From an uncultured Ruminococcus sp. (GTDB lineage Bacteria > Bacillota > Clostridia > Oscillospirales > Ruminococcaceae), in contig CANOIR010000001.1 in NCBI GenBank assembly GCA_947566125.1, positions 1 through 64,000 on the forward strand: a stretch of 64,000 bases of DNA. Direction: 5' to 3'. Below the pieces are notes generated by a model. That model searched no databases, was not told the origin of the DNA, and saw nothing but the letters and a program-made list of their open reading frames with translations. Position 1 is the first letter of the stretch; every line of letters begins with the position of its first letter. Positions 35,955 to 45,363 of this stretch are shown here, one piece after another. Position numbers and translations under genes: made by a program.

Positions 35955-36350
35955 ATGAATTTCAGAGATAAAATGAACAACTTCTTTCGTGGACGCTATG
36001 GCTATGATGAGCTTAATAAATTTTTACTTGTAATGTACATAATATTTATCATGATAAATTTATTTACAAGATTTTATTTACTTAATATTCTCTCTTTTGT
36101 TATAGCCGTTATACTGTTGTTTAGGATATTTTCTAAAAATATAGAAAAAAGATATGCTGAAAACAGAAAATTTATGGATATTACAGCCCCGATTCGTGTT
36201 TGGTTTGATAATATACGAAATTCATCTAAATCTTCAAGCAAGGTTTTCGTTTGTTCAAAGTGTCACCAAAAAGTACGTGTTCCAAAAGGAAAAGGCAAAA
36301 TCGAAATAACTTGCCCTAAATGCAATTATAAATTTATAAAGCGGAGTTGA
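35955..36350 (+). CDS. Small membrane protein with C-terminal zinc ribbon
   Basis: 131 residues from the ATG at 35955, which has GAAAGGAAA upstream; an in-frame start at 35880 lacks a site. Residues about 20-60 contain two hydrophobic stretches (LLVMYIIFIMINLF and LLNILSFVIAVILLF). The C-terminal 40 residues carry CSKCHQKVRVPKGKGKIEIT followed by CPKCNY, a four-cysteine zinc ribbon of the zinc-ribbon/MJ0042 kind. It is the first gene of a run of four with gaps of 3 nt, an overlap of 4 nt and 41 nt. Function unknown; the arrangement suggests a membrane adaptor for the J-domain and DUF5685 proteins. Confidence 0.78.
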   Translation: MNFRDKMNNFFRGRYGYDELNKFLLVMYIIFIMINLFTRFYLLNILSFVIAVILLFRIFSKNIEKRYAENRKFMDITAPIRVWFDNIRNSSKSSSKVFVCSKCHQKVRVPKGKGKIEITCPKCNYKFIKRS

Positions 36351-36353
36351 ATT

Positions 36354-37223
36354 ATGTATGGATATATTCAGATTTGCAAACCCGAACTTAAATTCCGAGA
36401 ATTTGATTCGTATCGCACTTATTACTGTGGACTCTGCCACTCTCTTCATGAAAAATTCGGTTCTATAGGGCAATTCCTTTTAAGTTATGATATTACATTT
36501 TTAACACTTTTGCTTGATAGTCTTTATGAACCCAAAGAAATTTGCACAAGCAAAAGGTGCATAGCACATCCAATAAAAAAACAGCCTTATATACAAAGTG
36601 AAGTTACAGAATATGCTGCTGATATGAGCTTGCTTTTGTCAGCATATAAACTTGAAGATGATTGGTACGATGATAATAGCTATTTAAAAAAAATAATTTA
36701 TAAGCTAATATTTAAAAAAAATAATAAACTCAAAAAAATATACATTAAAAAAGTTAGTATAATTGAAGAAGAACTAAAGAAATTGCATGAATTAGAGAAA
36801 AATAACTCTTCTGATCCAATGCTTCCAGCAATATGCTTTGGTAATATTTTATCTGAAATACTTGCTTTTAAAGAAGATGTGTGGGAAGAAAAACTTCGTA
36901 TTATAGGTTTTCATCTTGGATGTTATATATATATATTAGATGCTTTTGATGACTTACCTGAAGATAAAAAGAAAAATAGTTATAATCCGTTTTTATCAAA
37001 AGATGTGAATGATGTTAAATTTATTGATGAAACCGAAGAACTTTTGCGTATAATAATTGCACCAGCTGCAGAAGCTTTTGAGTATTTGCCCGTTGTTAAA
37101 AATGTTGAGATTCTCCGTAATATATTATATGCAGGAATATGGACATCATTTAAAAAACGTAAAAGTGAATATCTTAATAATATAAATGAAAAAGATGAAA
37201 AGCAACAAGGAGGAAATATATGA
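36354..37223 (+). CDS. DUF5685 family protein
   Basis: 289 residues. The N-terminus [20 protein letters not shown] and the motif [14 protein letters not shown] identify the DUF5685 family, with a CxxCH pair that might bind metal or a cofactor. The body is helical, with [20 protein letters not shown] near 190-210, an Asp-rich segment resembling the second Asp motif of the prenyltransferase/terpenoid fold. That similarity is visual and not established. It starts 3 nt after the zinc-ribbon gene and its last codons overlap the J-domain gene. Confidence 0.75.
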   Translation: MYGYIQICKPELKFREFDSYRTYYCGLCHSLHEKFGSIGQFLLSYDITFLTLLLDSLYEPKEICTSKRCIAHPIKKQPYIQSEVTEYAADMSLLLSAYKLEDDWYDDNSYLKKIIYKLIFKKNNKLKKIYIKKVSIIEEELKKLHELEKNNSSDPMLPAICFGNILSEILAFKEDVWEEKLRIIGFHLGCYIYILDAFDDLPEDKKKNSYNPFLSKDVNDVKFIDETEELLRIIIAPAAEAFEYLPVVKNVEILRNILYAGIWTSFKKRKSEYLNNINEKDEKQQGGNI

Positions 37224-37828
37224 AAGATCCATATCAGATTCTTGGCGTATCACATGATGCTTCTGAGGATGAGATAAAAAAGGCTTATAGAAAGCTTTGC
37301 CGTAAATATCATCCAGACCTTAATATGGACAAGCCTAATGCTGATGAATATGAGGCTCGCTTTAGAGAAATACAATCTGCATATCAAGAAATCATGGATC
37401 AAAGACAAGGAAAAAGCAACGATAATGATTTCTTTGGCAGAAGTAATTATCATACTTCAAATGATGATGAAGATTCAATGCATAAAAAAGCAGCTATAAA
37501 TTTTGTGCAGAATCGAAGATTTGCTGAAGCTGTTAATGTTCTTAATTCAATAAAAAACCGTGATGCCGAATGGTATTATATAAGTGCTGTCGCTCAATCA
37601 GGAATGAGAAACGATGTTATGGCATTACAATATGCTCGTACAGCAGCAAATATGGAACCGGGTAATGTTCAATATCAGATGCTTTTAAGACAGCTTGAAA
37701 ATCCTTCCTTCCGATATCAAGAAATGCAATCGCCATATTCTCAAAATGATGGAACATCTGAATGTTTAAGATGTTGTGCATATAATCTTATATGCAATGC
37801 ATTGCTTTCATGCTGTTGTAGATTTTAA
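37220..37828 (+). CDS. J-domain protein with helical repeats and Cys-rich tail
   Basis: 202 residues. A full J domain spans 1-70 ([20 protein letters not shown], catalytic HPD in YHPDLN). The central 80 residues look like TPR-type helices ([36 protein letters not shown]). The tail has six cysteines, in [12 protein letters not shown] and SCCCRF. It lacks the Gly/Phe and zinc-finger regions of true DnaJ, so it is a specialised co-chaperone that would stimulate DnaK for a particular client. AAGGAGG precedes the ATG, which overlaps the DUF5685 stop. Confidence 0.87.
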   Translation: MKDPYQILGVSHDASEDEIKKAYRKLCRKYHPDLNMDKPNADEYEARFREIQSAYQEIMDQRQGKSNDNDFFGRSNYHTSNDDEDSMHKKAAINFVQNRRFAEAVNVLNSIKNRDAEWYYISAVAQSGMRNDVMALQYARTAANMEPGNVQYQMLLRQLENPSFRYQEMQSPYSQNDGTSECLRCCAYNLICNALLSCCCRF

Positions 37829-37869
37829 TAAACTGTCTGCTAAAAAATATATAATGAAAGGAAACAATA

Positions 37870-38793
37870 ATGAATTACAATTCATCGCTTTCTGATGCAA
37901 ATAATCTTTTAGATTTTGAAAATAATTTAAACAACATTTTTGGAAACGAAAATGAAATGGATCCTATGTCTTCTGAAATTACACCTTATCGTCTTCGTGT
38001 TTCTGTTTCTACGCACATTGGTAAGGTTCGTGGCAATCACGAGGATAATTTCTATTTAAAGGGAATTTATCTGCACGAACACTTTCGTAATGATTTTTCA
38101 GCAACATATACTATAGATAATCCAGACGGTATGTACTTTGCCGTTTTTGATGGTATGGGTGGTGCTGCATATGGAGAGATCGCATCAGAAATTGCAATGC
38201 AGATACTTAGAAAATATGAAAATGATTTGGAAAATGCTGAAAATACCCGAATCGTTGACCAAATTGTTTCCGAATATACAAAAGAGGCTAATAATGCCGT
38301 GGTGGAAATGCTTCGTGAAAAACAGTCTTTAAGCGGTGGTACAACATTTGCTATGCTTTATTTTATGGGCGGTCAGGCAAGACTGTATTATCTTGGCGAT
38401 AGCCGTATTTACCTGGAACAAGAATCCGGAATTGTATGTTTGACTCGTGATCACACGCTTGCCAATCAAAAGCTTGATGCTGGAATTTACACTGAAAGTG
38501 AAGCTGCAAACAGTCCTGATAATCACCGTTTAACACTTTATATTGGATCAGATAAAAGTGAAGTAGGTCTTAATGCTGACACTCGTATGCCGATTCCGAT
38601 TCGTCCTAAAAACAAATTTGTAATTTGTTCAGATGGTTTGAGCAATATGTGTTCTGATAAGGTAATTCATGAGCTTCTGTCTCAAAATTATTTCAATGAA
38701 GCTGCTATACTTGTACAAGAGGCACTTAATCGTGGTGGTGCAGATAATGTAACTTGTATTGTTCTGGAAGTTATTTCCGATGACGAGGAATAA
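37870..38793 (+). CDS. PP2C-type Ser/Thr protein phosphatase 1
   Basis: 307 residues with all PP2C metal motifs: VRGNHEDNFY, VFDGMGGAAYGEIAS, SGGTTFAMLYF, YLGDSRIYL, LTRDHTLANQ, CSDGLSNM and GGADNVTCIVL. An N-terminal extension of about 45 residues is specific to this copy. Such enzymes reverse Hanks-type kinase phosphorylation using Mn2+/Mg2+. It is the last gene of the zinc-ribbon operon and ends in a terminator at 38839. A second PP2C lies at 62451. Confidence 0.92.
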   Translation: MNYNSSLSDANNLLDFENNLNNIFGNENEMDPMSSEITPYRLRVSVSTHIGKVRGNHEDNFYLKGIYLHEHFRNDFSATYTIDNPDGMYFAVFDGMGGAAYGEIASEIAMQILRKYENDLENAENTRIVDQIVSEYTKEANNAVVEMLREKQSLSGGTTFAMLYFMGGQARLYYLGDSRIYLEQESGIVCLTRDHTLANQKLDAGIYTESEAANSPDNHRLTLYIGSDKSEVGLNADTRMPIPIRPKNKFVICSDGLSNMCSDKVIHELLSQNYFNEAAILVQEALNRGGADNVTCIVLEVISDDEE

Positions 38794-38838
38794 GAGTTGT
38801 TTTTATATTTATTATACTTTTGCAGATAATTATAAAGC

Positions 38839-38876
38839 AAACAAGCAGTTGATGTAAAACAGCTGCTTGTTTTGTA
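38839..38876 (+). terminator. Terminator of the PP2C operon
   Basis: AAACAAGCAGTTG (38839-38851) pairs with CAGCTGCTTGTTT (38860-38872), 13 bp with one G-T pair, then TTGTAATAT. Confidence 0.88.
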
Positions 38877-38941
38877 ATATACAATAAAATATATAATGAG
38901 GTGCAATATTATTATAAGAAAACAAGTTTTTAATCCTTTGT

Positions 38942-39759
38942 ATGTCTGTAGCATATGGCAAAGGCGGATATTTTGATCCTATAAGTGTTGCTTGCGATAC
39001 ACCTGCCGGAAAATATAAATTTTTAGGTCATATACATTATCCAGATGGCTGACCTATGAAAAAGTTTGTATGTTTTGATCCGGGTGTTATAAATGATAAT
39101 GGTACTATTCGTATTTATTATGTGATTATGAACAAAGTGACAATTGTAAAAATGATGAAGATATAATAGAAAAAGAAATGGCTATGTTTGAAAAATCAAG
39201 AGAAGAAATTCTTACGACTGATTGCAGCGTTATGGGTGCTTGTATGGTTGTTGTGGAAGACGATATGCTGACAGTAAAAGAAGAAGCAAAGCATATTATT
39301 CCATATAATATAAAAGGTACAAGTTTTAAAGCTCACCCATTTTTTGAAGCAAGTTCTATGCGAAAAGTCAAAGACACCTATTATTTTATATATTCATCTA
39401 AGCAGAATCATGAACTTTGTTATGCTACAAGTAAATATCCAGATCGTGACTTTGTATTTGGTGGAACAATTATATCAAACGGAGATATTGGACTAAATGG
39501 ACGAAGTGAAAGTGAACGCCTTAATATGACAGGCACTACCCATGGAAGCATTGAGTGTATAAATTGTCAATGGTATGTATTCTATCATAGACTTACACAC
39601 AAATCAGACTATAGTAGACAAGCATGTGCAGAAAAAATTAATATAGAAGAAGATAGCTCAATAAAGCAAGTTGAAATGACATCATGTGGGCTTAATAACG
39701 GGTTTCTTATTGCTAAAGGCGAATATCCTGCTGCAATAGCCTGCAATATTAAACATTGA
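38942..39759 (+). pseudogene. Remnant of a family 43 glycoside hydrolase gene
   Basis: A degraded reading frame. From 38942 it reads MSVAYGKGGYFDPIS and DTPAGKYKFLGHIHYPDG, typical of GH43 (beta-xylosidase/arabinofuranosidase), then hits TGA at 39050-39052. It continues in frame as PMKKFVCFDPGVINDNG and changes frame near 39120-39126. From there to 39759 it is open (EKEMAMFEKSREEI, HPFFEASSMRK, YFIYSSKQNHELCYATSKYP, GTTHGSIECINCQWYVFYHR). The 5' part of the gene, including the first blade and probable nucleophile region, is missing. The 3' fragment of 193 codons has no ribosome binding site. Decay appears recent because the protein sequence is still clear. Confidence 0.85.
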
Positions 39760-39779
39760 TAAATATATATCAAAGTTCA

Positions 39780-39808
39780 TTGACGTATATTAAAATAAGT
39801 GATATAAT
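39780..39808 (+). promoter_or_regulatory. Promoter of the unknown gene at 39865
   Basis: TTGACG (39780-39785), 17-nt spacer, TATAAT (39803-39808). Confidence 0.78.
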
Positions 39809-39864
39809 AATTAGTGGCAAATAAATTCGTTTTATAATATATAGTGTAAGTTTAAGGAGATTTT

Positions 39865-40323
39865 ATGATAAAATATGGTTATAGAATTATGATGACAGAA
39901 CGTTGTGAGCTTCCGGAAACTGTTTCAATGGAACCCGGATGTACCGATGGCTTTTCAGAAGCTCCGTATCTTATTGATGATATAGTTTATGATACATTAG
40001 AAGATGCTGAAGAAGTTTTAAAACAATATCGTTCTATAAAATCAGGATATATTACCGATTCTTCATTCAATAGAATTTATAGTGCACGTGAATTTTATAT
40101 AGAAAAAATTAAAGTCGGTGAATATGAAAGAAAACTTAAATCATACGGTGCAGTAAAATATGCACAGTTTGAGTCATTTGAAAAAGGCAGAGAACCAATA
40201 TTCTGCACCGAACCGCCGGAAGTAATAAAATGGTGTCATAAAAAGAATTATTGCGGTCCGATTGAAGAAAATATAGTGTATAAAAATAAAAGAAGGAAGA
40301 AAACTGAGGTTAAAACAAACTAA
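39865..40323 (+). CDS. Unknown soluble protein
   Basis: 152 residues that I do not recognise. AAGGAGA precedes the ATG and a consensus promoter lies upstream, so it is a genuine gene. It opens MIKYGYRIMMTERCELPETV, has many Tyr, Glu and Lys residues, and carries a central LEDAEEVLKQYRSIKSGYI. There are four Cys (ERCELP, PGCTDG, FCTEPPEVIKWCHKK, YCGPIEEN), a spacing that is not an obvious zinc finger. The tail is basic (YKNKRRKKTEVK). No signal peptide or membrane helix is seen. It is monocistronic between the GH43 remnant and the valS T-box. Confidence 0.7.
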   Translation: MIKYGYRIMMTERCELPETVSMEPGCTDGFSEAPYLIDDIVYDTLEDAEEVLKQYRSIKSGYITDSSFNRIYSAREFYIEKIKVGEYERKLKSYGAVKYAQFESFEKGREPIFCTEPPEVIKWCHKKNYCGPIEENIVYKNKRRKKTEVKTN

Positions 40324-40428
40324 TATATTTTATATTAAAGTATAATGATAAAATCACATAGAAATCGACATTGGATAATTTTTAATATAAAATACGATAA
40401 CGAATATTCAATTTATAAAGAATAAAAC

Positions 40429-40457
40429 TTGACAAAATAAGGTTTATATTATATAAT
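40429..40457 (+). promoter_or_regulatory. Promoter of the T-box-valS-folC operon
   Basis: TTGACA (40429-40434), 17-nt spacer, TATAAT (40452-40457), both consensus; the start is expected near 40464. Confidence 0.9.
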
Positions 40458-40463
40458 ATTTAA

Positions 40464-40760
40464 TGAGTAAATGCTATGATGAGAAGTAGTAAATGTGGCT
40501 CTAATGTTCAGAGAGAAAACGTTTGGTGAAAGTTTTTCATTATCCATATTGAAGTAGTCTTGGAGCACTGTAAGTGAAGTTTTGATAAGTAATTTAAGTA
40601 TTATTTATATGTGTAGCTTATGGCGGTAATCTCCCGTTATAGAGATGTGCTTATAATTTAGCACATGAGTGCAGGCTTTTATCAGCTTGAATTCAGGTGG
40701 TACCACGGACAAACTGTTCGCCCTGAGCTTTTTCTTTATTGAAAAATCTCAGTTTTTTTG
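40464..40760 (+). ncRNA. T-box riboswitch, valine specific
   Basis: A T-box leader of about 300 nt. Stem I shows the AG-rich element (TGAGAAGTAGTAAAT) and the distal CAGAGAG / GTTTGGTGAAAG loops. The specifier loop reads GAAGTAGTCTTGGAGCAC with candidate codon GTA at 40554-40556, a Val codon matching the downstream gene. The T-box itself is TTCAGGTGGTACCACGG (about 40693-40709). The terminator is CTGAG..TTTTTC (40723-40734) with GAAAAATCTCAG (40741-40752) and seven T. Uncharged tRNA-Val would favour the antiterminator and raise valS expression. Confidence 0.94.
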
Positions 40761-40793
40761 TACCCAATTAAATAATCACAAGGAGTTTTAAGA

Positions 40794-43415
40794 ATGAGAA
40801 AAGAACTGGCAAAGGCTTATCAACCAAAAGAGTTTGAAGACCGTATATATGCCCTATGGAATGAAAAGGAATGCTTTAAAGCTGTTCCAGATTCAAAGAA
40901 AAAGCCATATACAATAGTTATTCCTCCACCCAATATAACAGGTCAGCTGCATATGGGTCACGCACTTGATGAAACACTTCAGGATATACTTATTCGTTGG
41001 AAAAGAATGTCCGGATATTGTACATTATGGCTTCCTGGTACAGACCATGCAGCTATTGCAACAGAAGCAAAAATTGTTGCAGCCATGCGTGAAGAAGGTA
41101 TTACAAAAGAAGACCTTGGCAGAGAAGGCTTTATGAAACGTGCATGGGAATGGAAAAAACAATATGGCGGAAGAATTGTTGAACAGCTGAAAAAACTTGG
41201 TTCTTCATGTGATTGGTCAAGAGAAAGATTTACAATGGACGAAGGCTGTTCAAAGGCAGTAAAAGAAGTTTTCATTAAATACTATGAAAAAGGTTTGATC
41301 TATAGAGGCGAAAGAATCATAAACTGGTGTCCAAAATGTAAAACATCACTTTCTGATGCTGAAGTAAATTATGAAGATCAAGCAGGTCATTTCTGGCACC
41401 TCAGATATAAAATCAAAGATTCTGATGGTTATCTTGAACTGGCCACAACACGTCCGGAAACACTTCTCGGCGATACAGCTGTTGCAGTTAACCCTGATGA
41501 TGAACGTTATAAGAACTTGATAGGAAAGACTGTTATCCTGCCTATAGTTCATCGAGAGATCCCGATAGTTGCTGACAATTACGTTGAAATGGATTTCGGT
41601 ACAGGTGTTGTTAAAATCACACCGGCCCATGACCCTAATGACTTTGAAGTAGGTCTTCGTCATAATCTACCTGTTATAAATGTTATGACTGAAGATGCCA
41701 AAATTACAGATGATTATCCCAAATATGCAGGCATGGATAGATATGAAGCAAGAAAAGTGATCGTTGCTGATTTGAAAGCTGAAGGTGCACTTGTAAAGGT
41801 TGAGGATTATAATCACAATGTTGGTACTTGCTACAGATGCGGAACTACAGTTGAACCAAGGGTTTCTACGCAGTGGTTTGTAAAAATGAAGCCTCTTGCA
41901 CAGCCGGCTATAGATGCAGTAAAAAATGGAGATACAAAGTTTGTACCTGAACGTTTTGACAAGATTTATTTCCACTGGCTGGAAAATATTCGTGATTGGT
42001 GTATTTCAAGACAGATCTGGTGGGGACATCAAATACCTGCATTTTATTGCGATGATTGCGGCGAAATGGTTGTTACAAAAGAAAATAGTGCTGTTTGTCC
42101 TAAATGTGGTAAGCCTATGCGTCAGGATCCTGATACACTTGATACATGGTTCAGTTCTGCATTGTGGCCGTTTTCAACACTTGGCTGGCCTGATAAAACA
42201 GAAGACTTAGACTATTTTTATCCTACAAACACCTTAGTTACAGGTTATGATATTATCTTTTTCTGGGTTATCAGAATGATGTTCAGTGGTCTTGAAAATA
42301 TGGGCAAGGTTCCTTTCAATACTGTTCTTATTCATGGTTTGGTACGTGACTCACAGGGAAGAAAAATGTCAAAATCTCTTGGAAACGGTATAGATCCACT
42401 TGAAATTATAGATGAATATGGTGCAGATGCACTGAGATTTATGCTTGCTACAGGCAACTCTCCAGGAAATGACATGAGATATATTGACGATAAAGTAAAG
42501 GCTGCAAGAAACTTTGCTAATAAGCTTTGGAATGCTTCAAGATTCATCATGATGAATTTACCTGATGATTTTAAGTTTACAGGTTTACCGTCTGATTTAC
42601 GTATAGAGGATAAGTGGATCATATCTAAATTTAATGATCTTACAAAAGAAGTAGTTGAAAACCTTGATAAATATGAAATCGGTATTGCAAGTGCAAAGAT
42701 TTATGATTTTATTTGGGATGTATTTTGCGACTGGTACATTGAACTTACAAAGCCAAGAATCATTGCAGGTGGTCAATCTATGGCTGATGCACAGGCTGTT
42801 CTTGTTTGGGTAATGCGTGGAATGCTTAAGCTTTTGCATCCGTTTATGCCATATATTACAGAAGAAATCTGGCAAGTTCTTACTGATGGAGAATCCATGA
42901 TAATTCTTGAAAATTATCCTGTATATGATGAAAAATATAACTATTCTGAAAGTGCTGATCAGTTTGAAAAGGTTATAGCAGCTATTAAGGCTGTAAGAAA
43001 CTGCCGTACAGAAATGAATGTTCCACCGTCAAGAAAGGCTAAGATCTTCATTGAAACAAATGAAGGAGATTTGTATAAATCAGCTGCAATATTCTTTGAG
43101 AAATTAGCGTCTGCGTCTGAAGTTGAAGTTGGAACAATATTTGATGTTTCTGATGCGGTTATGGCTGTAACAGATACTGCTCGTCTTTTCATTCCTATGG
43201 ATGAGCTTATTGATAAAGATAAAGAAATTGCACGTCTTAATAAAGAAAAAGAAAAGGTACAGAAGGACATTGACTTTTTAAGCAAAAAATTGTCTAATCA
43301 AGGATTTATTGCTAAAGCACCTAAGCAGCTTGTTGAAGCTGAACAGGCTAAACTTGATAAGGCTAATGAAAAAATGACTAAGCTTAATCAATCTATTGAA
43401 AGTATGATGGCTTGA
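40794..43415 (+). CDS. valS: Valyl-tRNA synthetase
   Basis: 873 residues, normal for bacterial ValRS. PPPNITGQLHMGHALDETLQ carries the HIGH motif (HMGH, near 47-50), TTRPETLLGDTAVAVNP the editing domain, EPRVSTQWFVKM and ISRQIWWGHQIPA flank the catalytic core, and GRKMSKSLGNGIDP is the KMSKS loop. A C-terminal coiled coil (DKEIARLNKEKEKVQKDIDF, about 805 onward) binds tRNA-Val. It charges tRNA-Val with valine and edits Thr. AAGGAG precedes the ATG. Control is by the T-box. folC follows by 52 nt. Confidence 0.98.
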   Translation: MRKELAKAYQPKEFEDRIYALWNEKECFKAVPDSKKKPYTIVIPPPNITGQLHMGHALDETLQDILIRWKRMSGYCTLWLPGTDHAAIATEAKIVAAMREEGITKEDLGREGFMKRAWEWKKQYGGRIVEQLKKLGSSCDWSRERFTMDEGCSKAVKEVFIKYYEKGLIYRGERIINWCPKCKTSLSDAEVNYEDQAGHFWHLRYKIKDSDGYLELATTRPETLLGDTAVAVNPDDERYKNLIGKTVILPIVHREIPIVADNYVEMDFGTGVVKITPAHDPNDFEVGLRHNLPVINVMTEDAKITDDYPKYAGMDRYEARKVIVADLKAEGALVKVEDYNHNVGTCYRCGTTVEPRVSTQWFVKMKPLAQPAIDAVKNGDTKFVPERFDKIYFHWLENIRDWCISRQIWWGHQIPAFYCDDCGEMVVTKENSAVCPKCGKPMRQDPDTLDTWFSSALWPFSTLGWPDKTEDLDYFYPTNTLVTGYDIIFFWVIRMMFSGLENMGKVPFNTVLIHGLVRDSQGRKMSKSLGNGIDPLEIIDEYGADALRFMLATGNSPGNDMRYIDDKVKAARNFANKLWNASRFIMMNLPDDFKFTGLPSDLRIEDKWIISKFNDLTKEVVENLDKYEIGIASAKIYDFIWDVFCDWYIELTKPRIIAGGQSMADAQAVLVWVMRGMLKLLHPFMPYITEEIWQVLTDGESMIILENYPVYDEKYNYSESADQFEKVIAAIKAVRNCRTEMNVPPSRKAKIFIETNEGDLYKSAAIFFEKLASASEVEVGTIFDVSDAVMAVTDTARLFIPMDELIDKDKEIARLNKEKEKVQKDIDFLSKKLSNQGFIAKAPKQLVEAEQAKLDKANEKMTKLNQSIESMMA

Positions 43416-43467
43416 TAAGGCTTGATAATACGAATAGAATAATTATGATTTAAGTAGGTGATTATTT

Positions 43468-44733
43468 ATGACATATCAAGAATCTATGGCATATATCAGA
43501 AGCTTTAGTAAAAGTGGTTCTCCGGTAAAAAATCTCTCAAGAATAAAAAATCTTTTAAATGAACTTGAAAACCCTCAGGATGATTTGAAGTTTGTACACA
43601 TTGCAGGTACAAATGGAAAGGGTTCTACGCTTGCATTAAGTTCGTCTGCCGCTATTGAAGCAGGATTTAAAACAGGACAGTTCACTTCTCCATATATGAT
43701 TCGTTACAATGACCGTATTCGTATAAATAATGAGAATATTTCTGATGATGATGTAGCTGAACTTTGCACTAAAGTATCAAAATGTCATGTGGCCTCTGAA
43801 TGTTCACAATTTGAGATAACATTTGCCATCGCACTGTTATATTTTTTAAAGGAAAAATGCGACATTGTTTTTTTAGAAACAGGTCTTGGCGGATTGCTTG
43901 ATGCTACAAATGTTATCAAATCACCTCTTGTAAGTGTAATTACTTCTATTTCCCCAGATCATACAAATATTCTTGGTGAAACAATTGAAGAAATTGCAGT
44001 TCATAAAGCAGGAATAATCAAGCGTAACTGCTCAGTTGTTTTGTCAGCTGATAATGAAGACACTGTTACAGATATAATTGTCAAAACTGCTAATGAAAAA
44101 TGTTCTGATGTTATAATTCCTAATTTATATGATTGCCATATAATTGATAAATCACTTGATAAAACAACATTTCAATATCATAGTATTGATTATACACTTA
44201 AGATGCCGGGAATGCACCAGGTTTACAACGCTCTTACAGCTATTGAAGTTGTTCGTATACTTAGTATGCATGGATACCTTATTACTGCCAAAAACGTTGT
44301 AGATGCCTTTAAAAAAGTATCTGTTCCCGCAAGAATTCAAAAAATAAGTGATAATCCGCCGGTTTTATTAGACGGCAGCCACAATCAAGGAGGTATAATT
44401 GCTCTTACAAATGTTTTGAGAAGTTCCAATTGTACACCTATTGTAATAATATGTGGTATGCTTTATACCAAGGATTACAAGACTGCGTGTCATATTATTT
44501 CACAGATTGCAGACTATGTTATATGTGTAGATAATTTTTCTGACTCATCTGTTCCAAAAGAAAAGCTTGAAACGTATTTTTATGACTCATGTAAGGTAAA
44601 GTCGCTTTCACTTGATGAGGCACTTCCTTTTGCATATGAATTAGTTGGGAATTCTAATGGAATAATTGCAATAAGCGGTTCGCTTTATCTTGCAAGTTAT
44701 TTCTTGGGAAATAACGAGTCAGATGCCGTTTAA
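43468..44733 (+). CDS. folC: Folylpolyglutamate synthase / dihydrofolate synthase
   Basis: 421 residues of the Mur ligase superfamily: the P-loop is HIAGTNGKGSTLA (about 47-59), followed by the FolC segment FTSPYMIRYNDRIRIN, FLETGLGGLLDATNVI, ISPDHTNILGETIEEIAVHK with the Lys that is carbamylated in the family (HKAGIIK), and DGSHNQGGI in the C-terminal domain. It adds glutamate to (dihydro)folates or dihydropteroate. AGTAGGTGA lies upstream of the ATG. It shares the transcript of valS, a common pairing in Firmicutes. Confidence 0.94.
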   Translation: MTYQESMAYIRSFSKSGSPVKNLSRIKNLLNELENPQDDLKFVHIAGTNGKGSTLALSSSAAIEAGFKTGQFTSPYMIRYNDRIRINNENISDDDVAELCTKVSKCHVASECSQFEITFAIALLYFLKEKCDIVFLETGLGGLLDATNVIKSPLVSVITSISPDHTNILGETIEEIAVHKAGIIKRNCSVVLSADNEDTVTDIIVKTANEKCSDVIIPNLYDCHIIDKSLDKTTFQYHSIDYTLKMPGMHQVYNALTAIEVVRILSMHGYLITAKNVVDAFKKVSVPARIQKISDNPPVLLDGSHNQGGIIALTNVLRSSNCTPIVIICGMLYTKDYKTACHIISQIADYVICVDNFSDSSVPKEKLETYFYDSCKVKSLSLDEALPFAYELVGNSNGIIAISGSLYLASYFLGNNESDAV

Positions 44734-44758
44734 TACAATTTAAGTAATATATAATTTA

Positions 44759-44796
44759 AAGCTGCCGCATCACACAGACACGGCAGCTTATATTTT
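44759..44796. terminator. Terminator of valS-folC, possibly bidirectional
   Basis: AAGCTGCCG (44759-44767) pairs with CGGCAGCTT (44781-44789). TATATTTTAA follows on the plus strand and TTTAAATTAT on the minus strand, where it could end read-through from the noncoding locus. Confidence 0.85.
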
Positions 44797-45059
44797 AATA
44801 TTAAATTTTACTTAAGTTTAATTTGAAAGAACTTTCATTCTTTCGCATGAATTTCGATGGGACTCACTCCTTATTCTTATGGATTAAACATTACAAAAGC
44901 ATTTTTTATTTTCATAACAATCACATCTTTTTAAATTAAATATAATGCAACATTTAGGTATATTAAGCCATTGGAATCACCATTTTTTATAAAAATTATA
45001 TAAATTAAGAATAAACTTCAAAAACAAATTTCAATATTAAAGCGTGTTTTACTTAAATC
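44797..45059. other. AT-rich stretch without a gene
   Basis: No coding frame or conserved RNA is evident. On the minus strand a small hairpin GAAAGAA / TTCTTTC lies near 44825-44844. The segment GATTCCAATGGC near 44965-44976 faintly resembles the repeated core of the adjacent RNA locus. Both are weak. Confidence 0.5.
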
Positions 45060-45084
45060 ATTAAAATTGGTTTTTCAACCGGTG

Positions 45085-45258
45085 CGAATTTATTACTTAT
45101 AAATGGTACTCACTACAATTCAGTAGTCCTCACTCATTAACTCTCGCTAATCGTATACTCATCTAACCAAAATAACAACCACGCTATTCACTTTATTTGC
45201 CATTGGATTTTACCATCCTTTTTGTTATCATTCAGCATTTATTTAAAGGCATTTAGCC
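45085..45258 (-). repeat. Domain B of the tandem structured RNA
   Basis: Downstream copy: GGC-TAAAT-GCC hairpin (45258-45248), GGAT..ATCC hairpin (45218-45205), ATGGCAAATAAAG from 45203, CGATTAGCGA, then GG-ACTAC-TGAATT-GTAGT-GAGTA-CC (45129-45105) and a final AGTAATAAATTCG ending at 45085. From ATGG to TTCG it is 119 nt, the same as domain A. Confidence 0.65.
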
Positions 45259-45363
45259 GAAAATTCAGAGTCGTCATCACTCTAAATTACGTTCACCTAT
45301 GCTGTCTATGACATAACATTTAAATTCATACAGTTACATCTGCTAAATCAGCTAACGTCAATA

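Noticed and set aside
44950-44985. Third copy of the structured RNA domain
   Set aside because: Only GATTCCAATGGC resembles the core; the flanking hairpins are absent and the spacing (232 nt) differs.
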